Of a stretch of DNA of 64,000 nt, positions 23,210-34,739 are shown piece after piece. Numbering within the stretch: the first letter of the stretch is position 1; each line of letters opens with the position of its first letter. The stretch spans positions 60,487,350-60,551,349 of the forward strand of contig NC_088680.1 in NCBI RefSeq assembly GCF_950023065.1, written 5' to 3'. Under the pieces are notes generated by a model. The model was not told where the DNA came from. It saw only the letters and a list, made by a program, of their open reading frames with translations, and did no database searches. Position numbers and translations under genes: made by a program. This stretch comes from Planococcus citri. Lineage: Eukaryota > Arthropoda > Insecta > Hemiptera > Pseudococcidae.

Positions 23210-23867
23210 TGGCCCTACTCACTCACAAATGGCGGCCATTTTGATTGACAGGTCAGCCGAAATCGCTAATTTTGCGTTCCAACATAGGACTTGAAAGAAA
23301 TTTTTTAAAATAGATCGAAAGAGCAGGCAAAAATTTATCATCTGACAAAATTTCAAGTGCTAAAGTGCCTTTTTCGATTTTTGGTGAATTTTTGAAAATC
23401 AAATTTAGGCCAAAAATGAGGTACAAAATCAAAATCTTACCAAATTGACCTAGAAATCTGAAATTTGGGATATACCCTATTTTCGACTAGCCAAATTGAT
23501 TGGAAACTGTTTCAGACCGTTTAGAGTAGTTCTGGAGCCTCCAGCAGATTTTCAAAACTTGAAATTCTCATAAAATTTCATCAAATGGAGTTTGAAAGAC
23601 AGAATTCATTCTGCAAACTAATTTCAATACGCTATGAAGTTGACTGCGAGTGGATTTCGAGTCGTTTTGGGGTCTCCAGCGACTTTTTGAAAATTACTGG
23701 CGCCTCCAGTAGATTTCTAGCACTCAATGAAGACGACTTCAGGTGGGTTCAAGTCATTTTGGAGCCTCCAGCGGCTTTTTGAAAATTCCTGGAGTCTCCA
23801 GCAGATTTTTGAGGTCCCGTAGGATCCGCAGGGGGGTGCAATGGATCCTTATGCGAGCCCTCCGACT
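23210..23867 (-). mobile_element. Family A copy 2, truncated at its left end
   Basis: It contains the family A terminal domain in reverse orientation ('aaatggcggccattttg' at about 23227-23243, 'gacaggtcagccgaaatcg', 'gggatataccctattttcg'). Two to three satellite-type units with 'gcctccagcagatttt' follow, and the right end is 'ggtgcaatggatcctt..gcgagccctccgact' at 23867. The outermost ~100 bp expected on the left (CGATCCTCC..GGGACAAC block) is missing, so this copy is incomplete. Confidence 0.8.
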
Positions 23868-24084
23868 ATTGAGATCTTACACTACTTACAAAAATAAAAC
23901 AATTTTGGGCAGATTCATAAACGGTTCAAAATCCAGAAAAAAATGAAAAAATCGCTGAAACTCCTGGTGATCAAAATTTTGAACATTGAAGTTTATTCAT
24001 TTGGTTTTTTGAGGAATTTTTGAAAATTCAAAAAAGGAAAAAAAATATTTCTTTCGAGTTTTTTCCAAGACTGTATCAAGTTTT

Positions 24085-24324
24085 AAATTGAAGACGTCAT
24101 AACAAAAAGGACATATGTGAAAAAGTTGTACTTTGAGAAAGAGCTGTTTGAAAGTTTGTGTGCTTGTGAAGAGTGTACTGCATTCAGTAAAATTATAGTA
24201 CAATCCCTGTACTATAATTTTACTGAATGTGGTACACTATTCACAAACGCACCAACTTTCACACAGCTTTTTCTCAAAATACAACTTTTCACATATGTCC
24301 TTTTTGCTATGACGTCTTCAATTT
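24085..24324. repeat. 240-bp near-perfect hairpin (family C)
   Basis: The left arm from 'aaattgaagacgtcat' and the right arm ending 'gacgtcttcaattt' are inverse complements across almost their whole length. The centre is 'attatagtaca' - ATCCC (24203-24207) - 'tgtactataat'. Mismatches are scattered and few. A MITE of the palindromic type, or a long hairpin RNA precursor if transcribed. The flanks are T-rich, so a target duplication cannot be read. Confidence 0.9.
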
Positions 24325-24329
24325 TTTCC

Positions 24330-25795
24330 ACGTATGTCAATTTATTCTTGACCTACTCGTATTGGGGGGGGGGGCTTTGATTTGGTTACGGAATCCGGGT
24401 GATTTTTAGTTCGTTTTTTTTTTTTTTTGAATGGGTGAAAGGGATATTCAGGAAAAAAATGTACTCTCAGAATGTGATTTTTCGATCCAACTCAATCCAG
24501 TTCAAATCGGAGGGTGCCAATTTCACATTAGGTGACTCCTTTGTTTTGAACCCGTGAAAAGAGGAAGGAAAAACTTGTAGAGATTCGGCTAAAATTGCAG
24601 ATAAGACAAAATTGAAACTTGCCTAGACATCAGCAAAATTTTTCTGAAACGTTGCCTAGAGAATTTGATAGTTTTTTTTGACAATTGTACTTATACTGGC
24701 CTTTTTTTTCTTTCGTGTTTCAGTGATTTTTCACTGGCTTTTTAACGACTTTGGTCGCAGATTTAATTTTTGTGACATAAGTACTTTCATTCTTTGCTGC
24801 AATCCTGACTGAATTTAGTTATTTTCAATGACTGTGGTGTGGAAAAAGATGGGGATTAAAATAAAGGGAGGGGCAAAATCTCTCAAAATTTGAAAATGTA
24901 AAAAAGTTGACAAATTGGCTGGCTTGATAACAAAATGACAAAATTTTGAAACTGTTGAAAAATTGACGAATATTAGGTACTTATATTGAAAAAAATCTCA
25001 AATTTGTAGGGGGATTTATTGTTTTTAACAAATCATGTATTTTTTATTTGACTGAAAATTTTCTTGGATAATTAGGTGAGTTTGTTATAATATTTCAAGG
25101 GTCATCATGAAGCGGGCGAAATGGCCCAATTAGTCCCCCCCATCCAAATTTCTTAAAGGTTCAAACAAAGTAAAGCTCCCCCTCCTCAGGTTGATTATGA
25201 ATTATTTATTATAGAGGTACTGAATTGACAAAATTCACGTAGTTTCAAAAGATAATTTCTGCCAAAACTTTTTAAAGTTTTCATTTTTGAAAAATTTTCT
25301 GAAAATATTATTTTTTTGTTTTTTTATGTTTTAGCAGAATATCGATTAATTTTCATTTTTTCTTTTCATTTTTTATTTAAACACTCCCATTTTTTTCAAT
25401 TTTTATTTTTTTTAAAATTGAGTTTTTTGCATATCATTATCATTTTTTAAAAAAATGAATCTGGAAGATTGACCTTGTTGAATGGTTATAACAGGAAAAT
25501 TCCAAGAGTTTTGATTCGAAAATGAATTCTTGAACAATTTGTAACCCTCCCCCTCTCCCTCCCTAAAAAAATACTCACCTAAGCAAACTTTTTGAAAATG
25601 AAATAAAAAAAAAACAGAAAATAAAATCCAACACTGAGAATTAAATCAAAAACTAAAACTAAACTGAAAAATTCTGAACATGAAATCGAAAGCAGAACAA
25701 AATTTACGACTCTCGAAATGAAATCAAAAACTGAAAATAATTCCGAAAACTCTTATTTAATTTCGAAAACAAATTTTGTTAATGAAATTGAAAAC
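24330..25795. other. AT-rich non-coding stretch
   Basis: No gene. G11 run at 24364-24374. An 'attaggtgagt' string (about 25073) and its minus-strand counterpart 'ttaggtgagt' (about 25575) look like donors but lack convincing polypyrimidine tracts. Confidence 0.5.
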
Positions 25796-26877
25796 TGACA
25801 AGGGAGGTGCCCCAGGTGACATGCACCGATTTAAATGATTCTTGCACCATTGGATAGAGGACATCGAACATAGTCTACCATAAAATTTTCAGCTGCTGAA
25901 GTTGATATTTCGATTTTTCAGAGCAATTTTTCGATTTTCACATAGCAATTTTGAAAAATTGGCCAAATATAGTCGGCGCAGGTCGCATACCGAAACCTTC
26001 AATATTCTTTGGGCATTTCAATACATATGATGAGACTAGCCCACAGTGTAATTTTCAGCTGCTGAAGTTGATATTTGACCCTTCCAAGGCGATTTTGAAA
26101 AATTGACCAAAAATGGTCGGCGGAGGTCGCATACCGAAACCTTTCATATTATTTGGGCATTTCAATACTTATGATAAGACTATGCCACTGTGAAATTTTC
26201 AGCTGCTGAAGTTAATATTTGAGCCCTCCAGGGCGATTTTTTGATTATTGCAATTTTGAAAAATTGGCCAAAAATAGTCGGCGGAGGTCGCATACCAAAA
26301 CCTTCAATATTATTTAGGCATTTCAATACATATGATGAGACTGGCCCACGGTGAGATTTTCAATTGCTGAAGTTGATATTTGAGCCCTCCAGGGCGATTT
26401 TTTGATTTTCACATTGCAATTTTGAAAAATTGGCCAAAAACAGTCGGTGGAGGTCGCATACCGAAACCTTCAATATTCTTTGGGCATTTCAATACATATG
26501 ATGAAACTAGCCCACAGTGTAATTTTCAGCTGCTGAAGTTGATATTTGACCCTTCCAAGGCGATTTTGAAAAATTGACCAAAAATGGTCGGCGGAGGTCG
26601 CATACCGAAACCTTTCATATTATTTGGGCATTTCAATACTTATGATAAGACTATGCCGCTGTGAAATTTTCAGCTGCTGAAGTTGATATTTGACTCTTCC
26701 AGGGCGATTTTTTAATTTTCACAATTGCTATGTGAAAATCAAAAAATTGCTCTAAAAAATCGAAATATCAACTTCAGCAGCTGAAAATTTTGTGGTAGAC
26801 TATGTTCGATGTCCTCTATCCAATGGTGCAAGAATCATTTAAATCGGTGCATGTCACCTGGGGCACCTCCCTTGTGA
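25796..26877. mobile_element. TIR element with internal satellite (family D)
   Basis: Terminal inverted repeats of about 155 bp begin CAAGGGAGGTGCCCCAGG and are nearly identical (left 25799-25955, right about 26714-26874). The trinucleotide TGA flanks both ends (25796-25798 and 26875-26877) as a plausible 3-bp target duplication. The 0.76-kb core is a tandem array of 144-166-bp units. No transposase frame is present, so this would be non-autonomous. A 3-bp duplication is used by several DNA-transposon superfamilies, so I do not assign one. Confidence 0.85.
25948..26700 (+). repeat. Satellite core of family D with ~471-bp higher-order period
   Basis: The phrase 'ggtcgcatacc' marks units at 25981, 26125, 26286, 26452 and 26596 (spacings 144, 161, 166, 144). 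The fourth and fifth units copy the first and second almost exactly ('tcttt' in the first type, 'ttatttgggc..cttatgataagactatgcc' in the second). The array therefore repeats as a three-unit block of 471 bp. Each unit carries 'cagctgctgaagttgatatt'. Confidence 0.85.
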
Positions 26878-27131
26878 GAGTAAGTTGAAGATTTTGAAAG
26901 TAAAACGTAAATTTCGGAAAATAAAAATCTGTAAAATAAATAATTGAAATTGAAAAAAAAATCGAAAAATTGAAAATTTTGGTTCTTTATGATTCAAGTA
27001 ATTGTTTCATCATCGCTTGAATCAAAATATTTTCTTGTTCAGAAACGTAAAAAAATGTGTATTCAACCCCCCCTCCTTCAGTCTCTTTTTAAATAATTTC
27101 AAATGGTTTTTTAATGGGGAAATATTTTTTG

Positions 27132-28067
27132 CACGACGAAAAAGGGCGTCATCACGACAAGCATTTTTTTCGTTCATAAAAGATGAATGAACGACGAAAC
27201 ATGATGAAGTTCCACGCCAGATGACGCCCGACAATAAAGTATTTATGAACGACTACGATTTAATAACGAGATAAGCAGTATTCACGACAAAATGATTTCA
27301 TACACGGCAGAACATTATCAGTTCAATTACTTACAATTACATTTTGTACAAATTTTGACAAATAATCAATTGAGGGTTTTTCTTTCAAAAAAATTTCAGT
27401 GAAATTGTAACTCAGTAGAAGAGAACCAAATTGGCCTAAGCGAAGCAAGGGCAAAAGCTTAGGAAAAAAATGAGAATTTTGAGGATAGATTGGCGATTTT
27501 GTCGGCAAATGAACGATAATTAAATACATGATTGTAAAAAATTTGAATTTTTGAAAACTGAAACTAAAATATTGTTGGGATTTTTATATTTTCCTACCTT
27601 TCTTGAATTTCTCACAATTTCCCAAGTTTTCCCTACTTTTGCGGAACCGGAGGACGGCAAATTGTCCCCCCTTAGCCCCCTTTCGCTTCGTCCCTGAGGT
27701 CAAAAGAGGAAGAGGGGTCGCCCATCAAAGTCCACAAGACATTACTTCTATGTATAAACAGCAATTTTTTACATACCTACTTCGTTTTTTTGGTACCATT
27801 TTAATATTTTTTAAACGTTTATTTCTGTCGGTGAAATGCCAGTTTTTGATAGAAAAATTTTGTCGTGCATTGCCTTATATAGCAGTTGAAAGTAATAAAA
27901 TGTCGTGAATTTTTTAATTCGTCGTTTGATTCATTATTTTGTCGTTGGAGTACCTTTTATGTCGTGGTAAGCTCTTTATTGTCGGGAATTTCCAATTTAG
28001 TCGTGGTAATGATTTTTCTGGCGTGAAAGTGCCTATGCTTGTCGTGCTGAAGCCCTTTTTTGTCGTG
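27132..28067. mobile_element. CACGACA/TGTCGTG fold-back element (family E)
   Basis: The ends are imperfect inverted repeats: left CACGACGAAAAAGGGCGTC..CACGACAAGCAT (27132-27166) and right, in inverse, CACGACAAAAAAGGGCTTC..CACGACAAGCAT. Inward, the left arm has a series of (C)ACGAC(A) motifs to about 27310 and the right arm a series of GTCGT(G) motifs from about 27870 to 28067, spaced roughly 20-40 bp. The middle (27310-27820) is AT-rich and different. No coding frame is recognised and no target duplication is clear. Confidence 0.7.
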
Positions 28068-28079
28068 GTATTAAATCAC

Positions 28080-28500
28080 ACCCTTTTTTAATTGACATCA
28101 ACTACAATTATTATAAATTCAATTTTTTTAAAATATTATTGTCAAAATTTTGAATTATTATTACCAAACGGCGGAAGGGGGGGGGGTGAACTCTGAGATC
28201 TGCAATTTCCATCTTGTTTTCTAAATCAAGTCCTACCTAATTTTTTCACTTTTTTCTCCAGTCTCCCTTCCCTTCTCATTTAATTAATTACGATAAAATC
28301 TGCAGAAGTTTCAACACTTCTGAGGGTAAAAATCTTGCAATAAGCTGTAGGTGGATCTTCTGCAAATCAAATCTCGAATAAAACAAACAAATACACAATG
28401 AAAATTAAGCACATTCGGAATTGAAATTCGACTCAAAACACATCGCTGCTGGCTGATTTTCTTTTCTTCGATCTTCGATCTACTGTTCGAAAAGAAAAAA
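28080..28500. other. AT-rich non-coding stretch
   Basis: No gene seen; G10 run at 28177-28186. Confidence 0.5.
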
Positions 28501-31400
28501 AATCGTAAAAAATACAACTATAGAATGAAAATAACACGTCGCAAGCGAAGAAAAGAAGCGAAAAAAAAATCAGATAGAAACAAAAATCACCTCTGTGTGT
28601 ATTTTCAACCTGGCGTTAGTGATGAAAAAAAAAGAAAGAAATACGTCCAAGGTTTCGTAACGCTACAGGGTAATTTCTAAACAATAGGGAGACATGTCTG
28701 TGTAGATATCACGTGGTAGTACATACATAGACATAGACATACACACATAGCTTATGTTGTGTTGTATAATAGAGAGAATAGACAACAGACTACGTCGATA
28801 GATAGATACACACATACGAGCAAAAGAGGAGCGAACTAGAGGCACGTCAAAGCATCCATTCGAATTGGAGATAAGTTCAATAACACCAACGATATCCTTA
28901 TTGTATAAGCGGCGACCGACCGATAGAAACGGATGGGATTTTGCTACTGTTGACATCCATCACGCATCCGGACAACAATGGAGTCCCTATGGTCGCCGGC
29001 GATGGAATAATTGCTGTCAAAACGACAACGATGGACCGTGTTTCTTTAGTGTATGCGCGTACCTCGAGTCCACAGATTATACTTGGAATCGATTGGTGGG
29101 GTAAGAGGGGGGCATGGGGCATGGTGCTGAGGCGAATTTTACGCTCGAATCTTCAATCGTGGATTCGGTTCGATTTGATTTTGTCTCTCTCTGTATCTTT
29201 TTACTCGGTACCTATTACCTTTAATATGTATACTTTACATGAAATGTCGCCATATAAATTAACCGTTTTTACCTTATATGGTTCTCTGAGGTCTTTTGAC
29301 GACGATGGTAACTCTGGCAGTGATAAGTTGTGTCCCACAGACCCCAGATTGGCCTTATTGTTGCGTTGACAAGATCTGCGTGATAATTTCGTTTGATGGT
29401 TGGCGAAATCTCGTAATTAGTCGGCCAAGCTGAAAAAAATCATTGATCGGTTTGACGTGTGAGGTTTTTAAAATTCCTTTTTCCAAATGTGCCATCTGGT
29501 GGGGTTTCAATCGGCTTAGTTGTCAAAAAATAAACGAAACGAACCCTTCGGGGTATTTGGCCTTTTTACACATTGTTTGTCTATTCAGGAAACATGGTTG
29601 TGTGTTCGATTTTTAAAATAACAATCGACTAAAATTACGAGGGAACATTTGGAATTGATATTACGAAGAAAAAAATTACCTCGTGAATCAAATTCGGAGA
29701 AGAAATCTTCCCAAAAAAATATGTATTTCTGAATAATTACTCCGATTTATTGAAAGCGACGAAGAAGAAGATTTAGCATCAGACAATACCAACCGAAAAC
29801 CAATTCGACGCTATCTGTTCATCATTAATTATTCCCCTCTCCCTCCCCCTCTTTCATTACTACACAACATCCGTAGATTATCGATTACAAATAATAATTA
29901 AACGCGATATCGAAAAGGAAAGGTAAACGATATGAAGGAAAACACAACAGGAAACATTTAATAAAATACGCAGACAGACAGATACGAGAACCCGGTGCAA
30001 ATGAAAGTTGTCAGGGGTTCTGGAGTTCTTACAAATACAACAAGGGTTCGTGATATTCGAAAATGGAAACAATGACGAAATTTCCAACCTTAAATTTTGC
30101 TCGATGTCTTCTGTTCTGTTATTTTGGACGAGAGGAAGAAAAGTCGCGATTAGCCGAATTATTATACGACGTACCTCTGCCTGGATATTCGTTGTGTAAA
30201 ATGTCCTCTCTTTTTTTTCAAGAGAGAGAGATTCTTAGCAAATTAGGTATAGTCTTGGAGATGTTTAAAATTGGAAATGCTTTTTCGAGCACTTCAAGGC
30301 GTTGTGTAAAATGTTGAAGAAAATTTCAAGTAATGAAAAAGGACGTACTTAACTGTCGTAATTTATTTTTTATTATTATTATTTTTTTTGGAGACGGTGA
30401 AGGTGAAGAGAGGATTACGAAAGAGAAAGGCTTTCGAGATGTTGAAAAAAATACTGACGTTGGCGTTGATATTTCTTATAAGGAATAGAGTAGGATTTCA
30501 GATTCGTTTTTTTTTTTTCGGAAGTGTTTGGGGTGGGAATGATACTTGTATTTGTTCAATTTCAAATCCATATTGTACCTAAGTTAATTTAAAAATTAAT
30601 AGAATGCACAATACGTATTAAATTTTTATTCATTAAGAGGGAGATTTAAAAAAAAAAAAAATACAAGTTGATTGTTGGTATATTACAAAACAAATATCAA
30701 AGGTACAGGCAATTAGGTATATCAACTTTTTATTTATAGCCTCATTTTTTTCAAAACTATTCAACACGCTATATGCGGCATTACCGTATTTTATTATTTA
30801 CTCGATAAGTTAAACATTAATATACATACATATTACATACAGTAATTTGATAATATCTACGTATAACGTATTATAATAATATTTAAACAACCTTTTATTC
30901 TTTGCACCTCGTAATTCAAAAAATGTTGGTGGAAATTGATTTTTTGATATACGACAGGAAGTAATTAATTGGAATACCATTGTACTTATTATTTAGTAAT
31001 TTGTAAGTTCTGAACGTTTAATATATTGAGGAAAAACAAATGATAATGGGTGTTCACTTAGGAACGAACGTTTCTTCTCTTTTTTTTTCTCTCTCGATGA
31101 AACGCGATAAACATCATTTTTGTTGTTGGATGTTGGTGTGCATTTTAATGATTTCGATTTTTCTATAATTAAGCGATTATTAGTTGGGATGTGTTTAGAA
31201 GATGATTTCGAAAGGGTCTGAATTTAATTCGTGGGATGTGATGTTACGTGTGCGGTGTGAGGTTGTTATTTTTATATTGGAAATAAAAATGCAATAGATA
31301 ATGGAGTACCTTAAGTATTATATCGTGGTGTTGGGTTTTTTAGGTGTTTTATTTTAGTGATAAATACGTGTGATTCTACAGGGTGTCCTGTGTGGGAGGT
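28500..31400. other. Island 5 of apparently unique sequence
   Basis: The longest non-repeat block in the window. Between 28860 and 29370 three overlapping frames are open (up to 142 codons on the + strand, with a minus-strand frame at 28898-29122), and base usage is more balanced. I see no domain, signal peptide or splice-bounded exon that decides among them. AT-rich tails, GAGAGAGAG near 30222-30230 and 'acatacatagacatagaca' near 28722 are simple-sequence features. Confidence 0.4.
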
Positions 31401-33600
31401 TTGTTGAACTTTTTATTCAGATGCATACTTGAGAATAATTGAGTTAGAAGGTTATGAATGTATTTTTTGAGTGGGTAAAGGAGGGGGGAAGGACATGAGA
31501 AATCAAACTTGATGGAATAAAATTGAGTTTTTGTTGGGGAAAAAAAAAAAAAAACACTTGAAGTTGGAACTGCCTTGAAGGTAATTTCATAATTTTCAAC
31601 GTAACACACAAATTTCGAAATTTTTTGAATTTTTTCAAAATTTTGAAGGACTTTTCAAATTTAAAAAAAATGATCATTTGTGACGAAAAAAATGAAAATT
31701 TTCTTCATCGTGTTATCATCACTAAAAGTCGATTAATGTTTCATAAAAAATAGGAATTCTGCGGAAAAAATGATCACAAATCAAATTGCAAGGCATGAAG
31801 ATATCTTCCACAAAAATGTGGAAGTTTCAAATTTTTTTTGGATCTTACATATGAGCCACTCTGTAGTTGGAAATATTGAGCTCTTCTTGCAGGAAAATGT
31901 AATTTTTGCGCAAATCCATTAATCCAATTTGTCCAAATTTCTTTATCTGAATAATTTATGGAACAAGAAATTCACCTCGTTGTGTCACTTTCGATTCTTT
32001 TTTTACAAATTGATCAAGGGTTGCAGGTGATGATGGACGGTTGGAATTTAACAGAAGACTGAAAATTGGATTCACTGTTCGTTCTTGAAAAGGTTTGAGG
32101 AAATGAGTATTGAATGACTCAAAATTTGAACTGAATGGCTCCTAAAACGTGATATTAAAAGGTACCTGTGCACCCTATCCACTTATTCGTGTTTTTTTTT
32201 CTTTGATAAAATTCTCGGAACTCAAAACCACCCCCTCTCTACAGAACAAAAAATTTAGGGTCTCGTGAGCGAATAGAGGGAGGGGCCAAATTGAAAAAAA
32301 TGAGCTAAATAGGTACCTATTTCAACTGATATAAAAAATTTCTCTTGAGTCTTTTTTTTCAAAATGGGTGTGTAGTTTTCAAGGGTAGACGGGTAAAATT
32401 TGAAAACTGTAGAGATTTGAAATCATTTGGTTTTTTTTTCGGTCAAAATTTGGGGATTTTTAGAAAAGGGGGAGTGTTGGAAATGTCAAATCGAGGAAAT
32501 GAGTCAGTCTTTCAAAGTTTAAAATAATAAATTTCATTTTGTCTTATTTTTGATTTTTTTTTTCTTCAAAATTTGTAGTTTTTTGAGGTTGATAAGTGGA
32601 ACTTGCAAAAGTGGGAGTTTGACTGAATTATTTTGGATTTTTTCACATTTGCGAGATGAGGAGCATTATGAGAGATGGGGATTAAATTTGGAAAACGACT
32701 CAATATTATTTGAACTTAGTGGTCCCTAAAATCAAATGCGACGGAATTATGTTTTTTTTTTTTTTTTTTCGTCCAAGTTTGAGGATCTCTTGAGAAGAGG
32801 AAGAAAGGAAATCGGCGTGAAAAAAAGATGTAGTATGTATTTGAAATGGGAGAGTATGATTTGAAAAAATGTGGAGATTTGGAATAAAAATTTTCAAAAA
32901 TTTTGGTAGTACGAATTGATATGAAATTTTTTTTTTGTTATTTTTTTTTCAAGTTTGAGAAAAAAACATGTAGAAATGAGGAGGAGAAAAATTTTAAAAT
33001 TAACTCAACATTTGAATTTAGTTACCCCTAAACGTGACAAAAGACAGGTCTTTGGATGGAATAAAAAGGATTAAGAAAGAGTAACGCTGTAAAATTCCAA
33101 TTCGTTTTTTTTTCATGGAAGAACACTTCAATAATTACTGAATATTGTGAAATTGATAAAAAAATTTTTTTAATGCATTCAGAATTGTAAAAATCGAAAA
33201 AACAAAAAAAAATTGACTAAGGCCCCTGTTCAATGGAACCCCTCACACGTTGTGAAACGTATATTAATTTAATTTTATGAGAATTGGGCCCAATTTTGCA
33301 ACTCAAATTGAGAGAGAAGAAACATGGTCGAATAGAGAAAATTAACAAATAACTTATAGTTATTTTTATTTTCTTGAATTTTGGTAAAAATGGTGGGTAA
33401 ATCATCAGGACTCCTTAAGTTACCCTTCCCTGCTTAACTATTCATAAAAAATTGTCCTTTCCACGTGTTTTAATTCTATGATGATTTGATGAAAGTTCAA
33501 AAACATTTTCAGCTAATTTAAAAGTAGGTATAGAACTTCTCATGAGAAAGTTCAACTTTGAAATTGAAAAATTTATTCGAAGGAGAAGGTTTGAAAGACG
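31400..33600. repeat. AT-rich stretch with degenerate ~300-bp periodicity
   Basis: The phrase 'actcaa(a/t)attTgaa.t.a.tggctcctaaaacgtgata' and relatives occur at about 32117, 32695 and 33003, that is, at multiples of roughly 290-305 bp, and are associated with 'ggagatttg' and poly-T/C tracts. The units are badly decayed. No gene. Confidence 0.4.
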
Positions 33601-34739
33601 TTGAAGGGAAGGGGGATCTTATCCCAAAAAAACAGTTGGAATGGTACGGTAATTATTCAAAGCCTGTATTATATTATTCAACTTTCTACGATTAAGCTAG
33701 AAAAAAGGAATACTTTAGTTAGAAAGGATGAGGTGGGGTTCGAGAGGAGAGGGGGTTGGAACATGCATCACTTACTGTATAGCGTTTTTAAGCTTGATTC
33801 AGATTTCAACAGAAATAGAAGCAGTTGCATTCGAATCTCAAAATGTGGATCCCACCGATATATTTTTTTGGCCCAAACCGAGAAAATTTGAAAGAGCCGC
33901 CAAAAATATGCACCATTGCTAAATTTTAGGCGCCGAATTTCATTTTTTTTTAATTCTTAATAAATTTTTAAAAATTCCAATCCAGTTTATTATTATTTTT
34001 TTTTTGAAAAAAAATCAAAACCTATTGAGTTGAGGTAAACAGCTGAAATTTTGCTCGAGTATACCTTATTTTCGAGCTTTTAAATCTATTAGTGGTGGTT
34101 TTGAGTCGCTTTGGAGCCTCTAGAAAGTTTTTAAGGTCTTCCAGTTTTGAAAAGAATATCATAAAAGGGGCTAAAATGAAATTCAAACCCGATAAATTCA
34201 AATTCGACGTGTTTATGACCCTGTTGATGGATTTTGGATGTAAGTTTTCCAAATATTAATTATTGCATTTTTGCAAGTTTTAATCCCAAAATCTCTCTAG
34301 CGATTATTTTTGAAAGAATTGAAAAATTTCTCGTTACAAATTACATGTGTATAGTTAATCCGAGTTCACGTAGATGCTGAATATAATTTTGGTTTTTTAA
34401 TGGAAATTTCTCCGAGACTGGAAATTTCAAAAACTAGCTGGAGGCTCCAGAATGACTCGAAACTTTTATGAAATTCATTCACGAGGTCGAAAAGAGAGTG
34501 TGAACCAAATTCCAGACATTTGTATCAATTTGATTGAATTTTGGTTTTTTTCTTTTAAAATGTTCCAAATTCGAATACAAAAATTTTCCAAAAATCAAAA
34601 AATTAAATTCACAAACTGAAATTTTAGCCCGCTTGTTCTTTTAGTTTCCGGATTTTAGAGCAAAACCCATAATCGACATTTAAAGATTTATTTGCTGATT
34701 TTTTTTTTGTTGAGAATTTTGAATTAACCCCAAGAGCTT
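33600..34739. other. AT-rich stretch with family A scraps
   Basis: No gene. Fragments such as 'tttggagcctctagaaagtttt' (about 34110-34131) and 'ctggaggctccagaatgact' (about 34439-34458) are diverged family A pieces without element ends. Confidence 0.5.

Noticed and set aside
25060..25580. Additional acceptor-donor pairs ('ttagGTGAGT' at about 25073 on + and about 25575 on -).
   Set aside because: Purine-rich sequence just upstream of the AG and no homology to the two modules reported.
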